Shown here in pieces: positions 33,698 to 41,769 of a stretch of DNA of 41,918 nucleotides (positions are counted from its first letter, which is position 1; the number at the start of each line of letters is the position of its first letter). The notes under the pieces are model-generated. The model was not told where the DNA came from. It saw only the letters and a list, made by a program, of their open reading frames with translations, and did not search any database. Source of the DNA: Hydrotalea sp. (GTDB lineage Bacteria; Bacteroidota; Bacteroidia; Chitinophagales; Chitinophagaceae); the NCBI GenBank assembly GCA_022402565.1, contig JAKRSC010000028.1, positions 390,372 through 432,289 of the forward strand, written 5' to 3'. Made by a program: the position numbers and the translations under genes.

Positions 33698-36357
33698 TCT
33701 TTTTAAAAATATCAATTACTGCATTTTTAATATTTCTACAGATATTTTCTCAAGCACAAAAAGTTATTCATGGCTCTATTGTAGATAGTAATAATATAGT
33801 AATTACTGGTGCTAGTATTATTATTAAAAATAAGAATACTAATGAAATCAAAAAATTTGCATATACAAATTCCTTAGGAAAATTTACAATTTCAATTCCA
33901 GTTAATATAATTAATGATAGTAATATTTTAATTGTCACTCATGTAAATTATAAACAGTATTCTTGTCCTACAGCCACTTTATCTGATAACTTGAAAATTA
34001 TTCTTGCTGAAAAGCAAGCAGCACTAAATGAGGTCATTGTTAAATCAAGTCGTAAAATTATTAGTGGAGGTGATACTACAGCATATAATGTTGCAGCATT
34101 TCAAAGGCCTGAAGATTATTCAATTGGAGATGTAATTCGACGACTTCCAGGTATGATTGTTTTAGATGATGGTACTATTGAATTTAATGGCAGAAAAATT
34201 TCGAAATTTTTAATACATGGAGATGATCTTTTGGGAGGAAAATATGGATTAGGTAGTAGATCGATTAATAAAGAGCTGATAAAAAAAATTGAAGTCATAG
34301 AAAATCATCAGCCAATCTATCTATTACAAAATAAAGTTCAAACTAACGATATAGCCATAAATCTAGTACTGAATAATGAAAATTCGATTAAACTATCTGG
34401 TAAAGGTGAGGGTGGTGTTGGATTGCCTAATTTGGCACATGTAAATTTAACTGGAATCTTATTTAACAAAAAGCATAAGGTGCTATCTAATACTACCTTT
34501 AATAATACGGGTGAAAATATTAAGATTGATTTTAAAGATTTAACTAATGAAATTAAATTCCATCCAGATAAAATATTATCCGATGCGATTATTGAACCTA
34601 CAGAACTGCCACTTAGAAATTATTATTTTAATAGTACAATAGGAAATTCACTTAACTATCTGTTCACTTCAAAAGATTCTATTCAGTATAAGTTTAATAT
34701 AGATTACTATTCTGATAGAAACAAACTTGATTTTAATTTGAGCTCAATTTTTATAAATATCCTAGACACAATTACTTATACAGAGTTTCAAAATAATATT
34801 AGACATGGTAATTTTATTAAGGGTTCATTGAGCACAACTAAAAATACAAGTATAACCTTTTGGAGTAATAATTTCAGTTATTTAAAACAGCTTTCTCAGG
34901 TAAATAATAATTTGAACTTTAATTCTATTAAAATAATTCAAAATTTGGAGTCTAATGAAGAAAAGTATGAGAATAAATTTTCGTATATCCCCAATTTGAA
35001 GATTTCGGATTTAATAAAACTTCAAGTAATTACAAGCTATCAATCACGCCCTGAACAATTGAATATAAATCCTGGAATAGAGCCTAATATTTTTAACGAT
35101 AGTATTGAATACATATCATTAAAACAAAAAATTAATATCAAATCCTTTTTTAATGATGCTTCTTTAAGCTGGATACTAAATAATCAAAGTAGGATTCAGC
35201 AAAGTTATCAAGTGGGATTAAAAAATTCTCATGATATTTTATTGACCAATATAATTTTAACCCAGCTTGATAGCACACCATCTAATTTTTTAAGGGATCA
35301 AGGTAACTCCTTAAATTTTAGAAAATCTATTCAATATGTTTCAGCAAATTATGCTGTAAAATCTGAGAATTTACGATTACATTTATATTTACCAGTTTTT
35401 AATCAGTCTGTAAATTTAGAACATTCATTATACCAAACTAGTACTAAAGAAAACTTCATTTATTTAAATCCAAAACTATCTGGAGAATATTATTTCGGTC
35501 CACAAAGTAGTCTTCAATTCAATATAAATACAAACAATGAATTTGGTGTACTACAAAATATCTATGAGGGTTTAGTTGTTCAAAATTATAAGACATTTAG
35601 ACGCAACCAACCGTTTATTAACCAGAGACGCTCGCAAAATATAGATATAAGATACAATGCAAAGAAGGCCGATAAAATGCTCTTTTTTTTTAGTTCTTTT
35701 AATTTTACTCAAGCAAGACTTAATTCAGTATCTACTATCGAAGTTGCAGATAATTTTATAAGTAATATTTTTATTCCACTTGATAATACTCAAAGAGTAA
35801 TTTCCAATTCAAATGGGTTAAGTAAATATTTTTTCAATATTAAGACAAAAATAAATTTCAAATCTAATTTCTCAACTGCTCAACTTAATCAATTTGTAAA
35901 TAACATTCTTATTCCTTTTTCAAGAAATCAGATTAGTTTAAACCTTGAGATTGAAAAAAGATTTGCTGATTATTTTTCTCTAAACTTTTCAAGAGCCCAT
36001 ATTTATACAAAAAGCTTTCAAAGAGCTAATTCAAATAGATATCAACTTATTAATCAAGTAGTTCAAGTACAAAATAAGATTAACTTTCTTTATTCTCCTC
36101 CAAAGATACCTTTTTACTTTAGTATTGAAACGAACTTGCAGTCTAATAGAATAGATAAAAATGATTTAAATAATTTTGCTTTTACAGATTTAAAAATTGC
36201 TCATAAGACTAAAAAGTATAATTTAAGCATTGATTGCTACAATATTTTAAATGTTAGAAATTACAACACTTTTTTTACTGAAAATAATCTTACAGCGATT
36301 TCATCTTTCCCTCTTAGAGGAAGGATGTTACTATTGAAGTTTGGTTATATATTTTAA
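33694..36357 (+). CDS. TonB-dependent receptor-like outer-membrane protein with carboxypeptidase-like regulatory domain
   Basis: 887 residues. Signal peptide MIFLKISITAFLIFLQIFSQ ends near 21. Residues ~23-105 form a CarboxypepD_reg-like domain (VIHGSIVDSNNIVITGASIIIKN, TNSLGKFTISI). A plug-like part follows (ALNEVIVKSSRK near 112, VIRRLPGMIVLDDGTIEFNG near 148, VEVIENHQPIYLLQ). The remainder, ~230-887, is a long series of alternating strands typical of a large barrel, ending in a C-terminal aromatic residue (LLLKFGYIF). No TonB box is certain. It is translationally coupled to GLPGLI (ATGA). It may take up or release the peptide or a substrate; direction unknown. Confidence 0.86.
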   Translation: MIFLKISITAFLIFLQIFSQAQKVIHGSIVDSNNIVITGASIIIKNKNTNEIKKFAYTNSLGKFTISIPVNIINDSNILIVTHVNYKQYSCPTATLSDNLKIILAEKQAALNEVIVKSSRKIISGGDTTAYNVAAFQRPEDYSIGDVIRRLPGMIVLDDGTIEFNGRKISKFLIHGDDLLGGKYGLGSRSINKELIKKIEVIENHQPIYLLQNKVQTNDIAINLVLNNENSIKLSGKGEGGVGLPNLAHVNLTGILFNKKHKVLSNTTFNNTGENIKIDFKDLTNEIKFHPDKILSDAIIEPTELPLRNYYFNSTIGNSLNYLFTSKDSIQYKFNIDYYSDRNKLDFNLSSIFINILDTITYTEFQNNIRHGNFIKGSLSTTKNTSITFWSNNFSYLKQLSQVNNNLNFNSIKIIQNLESNEEKYENKFSYIPNLKISDLIKLQVITSYQSRPEQLNINPGIEPNIFNDSIEYISLKQKINIKSFFNDASLSWILNNQSRIQQSYQVGLKNSHDILLTNIILTQLDSTPSNFLRDQGNSLNFRKSIQYVSANYAVKSENLRLHLYLPVFNQSVNLEHSLYQTSTKENFIYLNPKLSGEYYFGPQSSLQFNINTNNEFGVLQNIYEGLVVQNYKTFRRNQPFINQRRSQNIDIRYNAKKADKMLFFFSSFNFTQARLNSVSTIEVADNFISNIFIPLDNTQRVISNSNGLSKYFFNIKTKINFKSNFSTAQLNQFVNNILIPFSRNQISLNLEIEKRFADYFSLNFSRAHIYTKSFQRANSNRYQLINQVVQVQNKINFLYSPPKIPFYFSIETNLQSNRIDKNDLNNFAFTDLKIAHKTKKYNLSIDCYNILNVRNYNTFFTENNLTAISSFPLRGRMLLLKFGYIF

Positions 36358-36483
36358 AAACACAATAAACACAAATGCATTTATAACAAACAATACCTCT
36401 CTAATTCAGAATACAGTACGAAACTTTTCCCATACTCCCTTTTTCGGTGTATTTTCATTAGGGTTTAAGTTTTAAATAATGGG

Positions 36484-36564
36484 CGGGAAGAGATTTTATT
36501 GGTGGTACCTCCATCTATGAAAAAATTACATAACAAGGAAATTATACCAGTTGGGAATAGGTAA
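36484..36564 (+). pseudogene. oxyR: oxyR 3' fragment
   Basis: Last 27 codons of oxyR (REEILLVVPPSMKK...) with the stop, in the same frame as the true gene at 29991-30071. One synonymous change (GAA to GAG, position 36492). No start and no promoter, so it is a scar that shows the duplicated segment was copied from next to oxyR rather than the reverse. Confidence 0.93.
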
Positions 36565-36622
36565 GGGGGAATGTTGAATAAAGACAGGTTTTTAATTTTG
36601 GATCAAGTTGGAAACTTAATTT

Positions 36623-37261
36623 CTATCTTATTAATTCTTGGGTTTCCCAAAAAAAGAAGGCGACTGCTAATTGAGCAAGTCTTGCCCTGCTTTTTGCACC
36701 TGTTATTTCAAAAAGTTTTTTCCTATGGTAGTCAACAGTACTTGCGGAAATATTTAGCGATTTGGCAATCTGATGATATGTTAAATCGCTTGCCATAAGT
36801 TTGAATACATCTTTTTCTTGTTTAGTAAGTATTATTTTACTCAATTTATTTGATGGTGATTCCTTCAAATCAAGAATCCATTTAGAAGCATAGTTTCCTT
36901 TTTTAAGAACTTCCTTGATGCAGTCTATTATTTCAAATACCTCAGCTGCTTTACATAAAAATGAGTTGCTTCCAGCTATCATAGCTTTTTGAATAGTGAA
37001 CTCAAGAGCAAAGGCACTAATTGCAATTATTTTTTGCTTTTGATTCATTTTTTTTATTTCAGCAATACATTCAAAACCATTCATGTCTGGTAAACTTAAG
37101 TCTACAAGTAATAAGTCGAAAGAACTCTCTTTATACACATTTATCAAATCTTTTGCATTGGCAAAACAACTTACAGTACAATTTTTAAAATGAGAAGAAA
37201 GAATTGTACTTAACGAAGATCTTACAAGTGGGTGATCGTCAATAACTGCAAAACTTAACAT
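36623..37261 (-). CDS. LuxR/FixJ-type response regulator, copy 2
   Basis: 212 residues, identical in protein sequence to the copy at 30130-30768, with the same D54, S82, K104 and LuxR helix-turn-helix. The DNA differs at 37253 within the coding part (silent) and at 37297 just upstream. It faces the bacteriocin-like peptide genes that start at 37699, with 437 bases between. Its own promoter box TACATTTG is kept (37287-37280). With two functional copies, the dosage of one regulator is doubled and each copy is divergent from a different peptide cassette, which suggests shared control (inference). Confidence 0.92.
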   Translation of the reverse strand: MLSFAVIDDHPLVRSSLSTILSSHFKNCTVSCFANAKDLINVYKESSFDLLLVDLSLPDMNGFECIAEIKKMNQKQKIIAISAFALEFTIQKAMIAGSNSFLCKAAEVFEIIDCIKEVLKKGNYASKWILDLKESPSNKLSKIILTKQEKDVFKLMASDLTYHQIAKSLNISASTVDYHRKKLFEITGAKSRARLAQLAVAFFFWETQELIR

Positions 37262-37326
37262 ATGTAACGTTTAATCTACCAAATGTAGTACTTAGAGCCA
37301 CACAAAAAACTGTGAAAAATCACAGT

Positions 37327-37698
37327 GCAGCGAATTAAATTTCCTTATAATATTGTGTTGAGTTTCTAAAATGAGGGTTTTGTAATTCAGAAATAAATTT
37401 AAAGAAAAGCTATACCGATTTATGAAAACTATAATAGATGCATATTTGTGCCAACTTAAGTGGGCGCTAAGTTAGAATTTAGTTAATAAAATATAATATT
37501 TTTTGAACCTTATTCAGTAGCTACGAATTGAGGGATATTTTGCCTTTGTAAACCCAAAGAAAAAATAACAGAGGACTGTATAGCAGTGGCAGGGCACTGT
37601 AAGGAGTACCGCAAGTACGAGGGAAAAACACTGTATGCCCAGTTCGAAAGTACAACGAACACAAGACGAGTATTCTTTAACAAAGTAAATCTTAACAA
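37327..37698 (+). other. Long untranslated leader/region ahead of the bacteriocin-like genes
   Basis: 372 bases without a convincing gene. The first 200 are AT-rich with one inverted repeat, AACTTA/TAAGTT (37453-37458 and 37468-37473). Then a compact, higher-GC island at ~37575-37660 holds four consecutive possible hairpins: CAGTG/CACTG (37584-37599), GTAC/GTAC (37606-37618), ACTG/CAGT (37630-37643) and GTTCG/CGAAC (37642-37660; overlaps the third by two bases). AGTAC occurs three times. A frame without ATG (GTG at 37586 would give 38 residues) ends in TGA overlapping the first peptide ATG by four bases. It could be a structured leader RNA, a leader peptide or a gene remnant. No -7 box was found. 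Confidence 0.5.
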
Positions 37699-37887
37699 AT
37701 GAAAAAAATGGAAGTAACACAAATGGAAGATTTTATTGCTGGTGCTGATAAAGACTGCAGAGTCGAGGAACGTCTTGTAAAACTTGCTACAGCAGGTGCA
37801 ACTGGTGCATTAGGCGGACCTTTTGGTTTCCTCGGTGGCCTTGTTGCTGGATTAGCATATGACGCCTATGTGTGTGGTTGGAAATGA
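37699..37887 (+). CDS. Bacteriocin-like peptide precursor A
   Basis: 62 residues. Leader-like N-terminus MKKMEVTQMEDFIAGA, with a Gly-Ala in place of Gly-Gly, as in C39-processed leaders (hydrophobic residues M9, F12, I13). An internal ATG at 37708 is a possible alternative start. Predicted core from D17, about 46 residues, contains a Gly-rich helix with GxxxG-like spacing (GATGALGG, GFLGGLVAG) typical of two-peptide and circular-like bacteriocins, and Cys20 and Cys59, near the ends, able to bridge. Followed after 25 bases by precursor B and, downstream, by a C39 exporter. The family is not named; activity is inferred from context. Confidence 0.75.
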   Translation: MKKMEVTQMEDFIAGADKDCRVEERLVKLATAGATGALGGPFGFLGGLVAGLAYDAYVCGWK

Positions 37888-37912
37888 TTTAACAATAATA
37901 AAACTTAAAAAC

Positions 37913-38113
37913 ATGAAGCAAATTGAATTAAATGCAATGACTAATATTGTTGGGGGTGATCTTATATCTGCAGCATGTACTGGCTATAATGTAGGTTCTG
38001 CTGTTTACAGTATTGGTGTTCTTGCAAACTGGTGGAATCCAGTTGGTTGGGTTGGTGGAACAATTCTTGCTGTAACAAATGTTGCCTGCCTTGCATACAC
38101 AGCAAAACATTAA
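37913..38113 (+). CDS. Bacteriocin-like peptide precursor B (double-glycine leader)
   Basis: 66 residues from the ATG at 37913; an upstream frame from 37859 overlaps precursor A and is not preferred. Leader MKQIELNAMTNIVGG is a classic short double-glycine leader, cut after G15. The 51-residue core is Gly/Ala/Val/Trp-rich, with a WWNPVGWVGG turn and the last 15 residues hydrophobic, suggesting membrane insertion. Two cysteines, C22 and C59, stand near both ends, as in precursor A. Together A and B look like a two-peptide bacteriocin with one disulfide each. Substrate for the C39 exporter at 39571. Immunity gene candidates follow. Confidence 0.83.
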   Translation: MKQIELNAMTNIVGGDLISAACTGYNVGSAVYSIGVLANWWNPVGWVGGTILAVTNVACLAYTAKH

Positions 38114-38125
38114 ATATCGCCAAAT

Positions 38126-38311
38126 ATGGATAGCGATAAATTGCTCAAATTTTTTGCCGCAATATCACTATTGGCACTAATTTCCTTTCTATTAATAGAT
38201 GCTAAATCTAATTCGACTGCGATTAGAATTCTAAAGTATGTATCAGGACTTTTAACGATTGTGCTTACTACTTTAATCGGAATTCGAAAAAACGCAAGGA
38301 AATCAAGTTGA
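38126..38311 (+). CDS. Small two-helix membrane protein, candidate immunity protein
   Basis: 61 residues. Two hydrophobic segments (FAAISLLALISFLLI, about 9-23, and LKYVSGLLTIVLTTLIGI, about 36-53) and a basic C-terminus (RKNARKSS). No signal peptide cleavage site. It follows the peptide genes at 12 bases and stands just ahead of the terminator, thus in the same highly expressed unit. Small membrane proteins in this place commonly protect the producer from its own bacteriocin; here that is inference, and a third peptide or scaffolding role cannot be excluded. Confidence 0.68.
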   Translation: MDSDKLLKFFAAISLLALISFLLIDAKSNSTAIRILKYVSGLLTIVLTTLIGIRKNARKSS

Positions 38312-38357
38312 AAGTTTTTAACGGCACAAAAAGTTGTTTACCATCATTAACTTCAAA

Positions 38358-38386
38358 GAAGGGTAATTTTTGTTACCCTTCTTTTT
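38358..38386 (+). terminator. Intrinsic terminator between peptide and export genes
   Basis: GAAGGGTAA (38358-38366) pairs with TTACCCTTC (38373-38381), loop TTTTTG, followed by five Ts. Export genes start eight bases after the T-run. As in cassette 1, the terminator separates small peptide genes from accessory genes and likely allows read-through. Confidence 0.88.
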
Positions 38387-38393
38387 CACAATT

Positions 38394-39023
38394 ATGAAAT
38401 TACAGCAGACATCAATAATTTTTCTCTCAATAATCTTAATACAATGCTTGATCGCTTTTTACAGTCAAACCTATCTCCTAACCGATGATTTGTACCGTTT
38501 AATCGTAGGATCGCGAATGAGTGAAAGACAGTTTGATGATTATTTGGAGTTTCTACATAAATGGCAATGGATAAGTTACTTGTTTATTCCCTTGGCATTG
38601 CTGCTTCGTATTTGTTTTACATTGATTTGCTTAAAAGCGGGCAGTTTTATTACAGAGCGGTTTACATCTGTTTCTTTTTGGAAAATAGCCTTACAAGCAG
38701 AAATTGTTTTTGCTGTTGGTGCAGTGGCTGGGCTGTTATACACCGAGTTTTTTGTGGATGTAGAAACTCTTGAACAATTATCAATAAACCCGTTTTCTTT
38801 GCAAGTGTTTGTCTCCGATAGTGTACCCAAGTGGAGCAGCTACTTTTTTAATACACTCAATATTTTTGAGTTAAGCTATATCTTGTTTTTGGCTTACCTC
38901 ATTACAAAAGAATCTAAAAAGAAGTTTCTGCCTTCTTTAAAATTCGTTACATCTACTTACCTGCCTGGCTTGGCCTTATGGATGCTGCTTGTAAGTTATT
39001 TATCTGTTGTTTTTCAGCCTTAA
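38394..39023 (+). CDS. Five-helix membrane protein of the bacteriocin cluster
   Basis: 209 residues from the ATG at 38394; an earlier frame start at 38370 falls in the terminator. Hydrophobic segments at about 7-25, 60-80, 98-118, 150-171 and 187-207, so five membrane helices. No motif known to me. It lies between the peptides and the thioredoxin-like gene (nine bases) and is likely part of the export/immunity operon. It could be the immunity protein, an exporter partner, or take part in disulfide formation (it lacks an obvious CxxC pair; cysteines at 18, 74 and 79). Function open. Confidence 0.7.
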   Translation: MKLQQTSIIFLSIILIQCLIAFYSQTYLLTDDLYRLIVGSRMSERQFDDYLEFLHKWQWISYLFIPLALLLRICFTLICLKAGSFITERFTSVSFWKIALQAEIVFAVGAVAGLLYTEFFVDVETLEQLSINPFSLQVFVSDSVPKWSSYFFNTLNIFELSYILFLAYLITKESKKKFLPSLKFVTSTYLPGLALWMLLVSYLSVVFQP

Positions 39024-39032
39024 TAATATTTC

Positions 39033-39548
39033 ATGAATCAAAGAAAAATCACCCTTATAACTGTGCCTGCAATTTTACTTTTATTGGCTTCATTACTTGG
39101 TTATAAAATCTGGGTAACGACAGAAGTCAAAGAAAAAATTGTAGCTGCTACTGAGTACTTACCCTCCATGCAATTGCGTAAAATGGATGGCAGTTTGTTT
39201 AATACAGATAGTCTTAAATTTAATGGTCAAATATTAGTACTCAATTACTTTAATCCAGATTGTGAACATTGCCATACTATGGTGCAGGAAATGTTCCGTG
39301 AAAAGTCTCTTTTACAAAATGTAGACTGGCTAATGATAGCATCAACTCCAATTGAAAAAACGAAAATATTTTCAGATAGTATGCAACTATTACAACTAGA
39401 AAATGTAACCGTGCTGAGTGATACGGCTCTGGTTTTTGCTAAAACATTTGGAACTGTTTCTGTTCCTTCGTTTTATGTGTACAAAAATGGCAAACTACTC
39501 CGTAAGCACAGCGGTGAGTGCAGTGTAGCTTATCTGGTAAAAGAGTAA
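39033..39548 (+). CDS. Membrane-anchored thioredoxin-like (TlpA-type) protein
   Basis: 171 residues. N-terminal anchor (ITLITVPAILLLLASLLGY, about 6-24), then a thioredoxin fold facing the periplasm. The redox motif is C77-E-H-C80 (NPDCEHC), after the strand ILVLNYFNP, and the cis-Pro is P145 in VSVPSFYVYKNG. Family members reduce or make disulfides. In bacteriocin loci such genes handle disulfides of the peptides; here both peptides have exactly two cysteines. A disulfide-forming role for this protein is inference. It precedes the exporter gene by 22 bases. Confidence 0.85.
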   Translation: MNQRKITLITVPAILLLLASLLGYKIWVTTEVKEKIVAATEYLPSMQLRKMDGSLFNTDSLKFNGQILVLNYFNPDCEHCHTMVQEMFREKSLLQNVDWLMIASTPIEKTKIFSDSMQLLQLENVTVLSDTALVFAKTFGTVSVPSFYVYKNGKLLRKHSGECSVAYLVKE

Positions 39549-39570
39549 ATCCTTAACATCATCTTTATTC

Positions 39571-41769
39571 ATGCCTATATCTCTTATAAAATCAACAGAA
39601 CTAAAGCCATTAATATTACCCCAGCAAGACCAAAAGGATTGCGGCGTTGCCTGCTTGCTTTCCCTTATACGCTATTACGGAGGTGACAGTGACTTTGAAA
39701 ACCTCCGCCGTTTAAGCGGTACATCTATTACAGGCACTACGCTATTAGGATTATATCAGGCAGCACAGGCAACAAGTTTTGATGCGGAAGGTTGTGAGGC
39801 AGATATGGAGGCTCTACTAACTCACCCTTCGCCCTGCATTTTACATGTACTGCTCGAAAACAACTTACAGCACTATGTGGTATATTTTGGTAAGAAAGAA
39901 ACCAATGGCAACCTTCTTTTGATTATTGGCGACCCTGCAAAAGGAATGGTGTATATGACACCTGCCGAGTTGGAAAGCATCTGGCAATCAAAGGCCTGTT
40001 TGGTATTAACTCCCAATGAACAGTTTCAAAAAAAGAAAGACATCAATCGTTCAAAAAAGCAATGGTTTCAAGAACTTGTAAAGCCTGATATTTCACTTCT
40101 GCTCATTGCGGCTGCAATTGGTATTGCTATTGCAGCACTTGGGCTTACCATGGCTATCTTTTCCCAACGGTTGATTGACGAGTTTTTGCCCAATAAATTG
40201 TACAACAAACTTTATACAGGCATTGGATTCGTGTTTATGTTATTACTTGCAAAAGAAGCCGTGAGCTTTATTCGCACACAATTACTGCTTAGCCAGTCCA
40301 AAGAGTTTAACCTGCGTATTGTAAAGGATTTCTTTTCACGGTTGCTTTATTTGCCCAAAGCATTTTTTGATACCCGTAAAATAGGCGAACTTACTGCCCG
40401 TCTGCATGACACCAACCGCATTCAACGGGTGGTGAGTCAGATTGCAGGTAACACATTATTGGATTGCATTGTAGTATTGGTTACTTTAATATTTGTATTT
40501 TCCTATTCCGTAACCAGCGGCCTCATTACTTTAGCTGCTTTGCCTGTTTTCTTTTTACTCATTTACCGAAGCAATAAAAAAATCATTGAAGCACAGCGTA
40601 ATACAATGGCTGGTTATGCTATGGCTGAGAGCAATTATATTTCTACGCTTCAGGGCATTGAGCCAGTAAAAAATCACAGTAAGGAATATCTGTTTTCAGA
40701 AACAAACAATACTATTTACCATCAATACCAATCCGCTATTTTCCGTTTGGGAAAAATACAAATGCGTCTTTCTTTTGTTGCCAATGTATTTGCAGCGTTT
40801 TTGTTATGTGGATTGTTGCTCTTTTTGAGTTATGAGGTATTGCATGACCAATTAAAGGCGGGCGAATTAATGGCTGTAATGGGTATGGTAGGTTCCCTGT
40901 TGCCATCAGTTGCGAACCTAGCCTTATTAAGCATTCCCATCAACGAAGCAAGTATCGCCTTTAACCGCATGTATGAATTTGCAGGAATACAACCACAAGA
41001 AAAAGGTCAGTTGGAACTATCGGAATTCAAACAACTTGAGGTAAAGAATACTTCCTTTCGCTATCCCGGTAGAAGTCCTGTGCTTCAAAATGTTTCATTT
41101 GAAGTTAAGAAAGGCGAAATCATTGCCCTGATGGGTGAAAACGGTTGTGGCAAAAGCACATTGGTTCAATTACTGATGCAGCACTACACTCCTGAAAACG
41201 GAGACATTCTGATTGATGATAGAATAAGTTTATCTGACATTCAAATTTCTAACTGGAAACAAGTTGCCGCCGTAGTACCGCAGCAGGTGCATATTTTTAA
41301 CGGAACAGTTTTGGAAAATATTGCTTTTGAAGATGCTGCTAAAAATCCACAAACAGTCGTTGAGTTTTTACGCAGTTATGGTTTTGCTTCTTTTATGGAC
41401 TCATTACCTCAATCTGTAATGACATTGGTAGGTGAAGAAGGAATTAATCTATCAGGCGGACAAAAACAAATGATTGCACTTGCAAGGGCATTATACCACC
41501 AACCTCAACTATTACTTTTAGACGAAGCAACATCGGCAATGGATAGGGAAAGTGAACTTTTTGTATTGCAATTGCTGCAACGACTTAAAACACAAATGGC
41601 AATCATACTCATCACCCACAGGCTCCATGTTCTTAAATCTTTTTGCGACCGTATTTACTTGCTGGACAAAGGTTCTATTGCCACAACAGGTAACCATGAT
41701 ACACTACTGCAGTCCGATAATTTATATAGCCGCTACTGGGCCGACATGATTGGGAAAGTTCATAGCTGA
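39571..41769 (+). CDS. C39 peptidase-containing ABC transporter (bacteriocin exporter)
   Basis: 732 residues. Peptidase C39 domain (1-150): Q18, nucleophile C24 in QDQKDCGVACL, H101 (LQHYVVYFG) and D121 (GDPAKG), the complete set, which cuts leaders after double glycine. Exporter membrane domain ~170-470 with six helices. ATPase domain: Walker A GENGCGKST (522-530), Q-loop VPQQ (569), signature LSGGQ (627-631), Walker B LLLLDE (647-652) and switch H in ITHR. It recognises the leaders of the two upstream peptides and exports the mature core across the inner membrane; in Gram-negatives an outer-membrane partner is usually needed, and none is encoded in the window. Confidence 0.96.
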   Translation: MPISLIKSTELKPLILPQQDQKDCGVACLLSLIRYYGGDSDFENLRRLSGTSITGTTLLGLYQAAQATSFDAEGCEADMEALLTHPSPCILHVLLENNLQHYVVYFGKKETNGNLLLIIGDPAKGMVYMTPAELESIWQSKACLVLTPNEQFQKKKDINRSKKQWFQELVKPDISLLLIAAAIGIAIAALGLTMAIFSQRLIDEFLPNKLYNKLYTGIGFVFMLLLAKEAVSFIRTQLLLSQSKEFNLRIVKDFFSRLLYLPKAFFDTRKIGELTARLHDTNRIQRVVSQIAGNTLLDCIVVLVTLIFVFSYSVTSGLITLAALPVFFLLIYRSNKKIIEAQRNTMAGYAMAESNYISTLQGIEPVKNHSKEYLFSETNNTIYHQYQSAIFRLGKIQMRLSFVANVFAAFLLCGLLLFLSYEVLHDQLKAGELMAVMGMVGSLLPSVANLALLSIPINEASIAFNRMYEFAGIQPQEKGQLELSEFKQLEVKNTSFRYPGRSPVLQNVSFEVKKGEIIALMGENGCGKSTLVQLLMQHYTPENGDILIDDRISLSDIQISNWKQVAAVVPQQVHIFNGTVLENIAFEDAAKNPQTVVEFLRSYGFASFMDSLPQSVMTLVGEEGINLSGGQKQMIALARALYHQPQLLLLDEATSAMDRESELFVLQLLQRLKTQMAIILITHRLHVLKSFCDRIYLLDKGSIATTGNHDTLLQSDNLYSRYWADMIGKVHS

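Larger units (their letters stand above)
36483..37326 (+). repeat. 844-bp direct repeat, copy 2
   Basis: Same orientation as copy 1, 6,493 bases downstream. It starts in the middle of oxyR coding sequence and ends inside the CTGTG-N6-CACAG palindrome. Everything between the two copies (30834-36482, 5,649 bases) is the cysteine-peptide cassette plus 125 bases of short AT-rich spacer (36358-36482) in which I see no gene. Confidence 0.95.

Noticed and set aside
29990-37326. Composite transposon or IS-flanked element
   Set aside because: The repeats contain no transposase and no terminal inverted repeats; they are oxyR tail plus a response regulator.
37453-37473. Integron attC site
   Set aside because: The inverted repeat AACTTA/TAAGTT lacks the R''/R' cores and is only 21 bases; no integrase nearby.
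37510-37722. Two overlapping minus-strand frames of 70 and 68 residues
   Set aside because: They overlap each other and the peptide A start, have no coding signature, and lie over the hairpin island.
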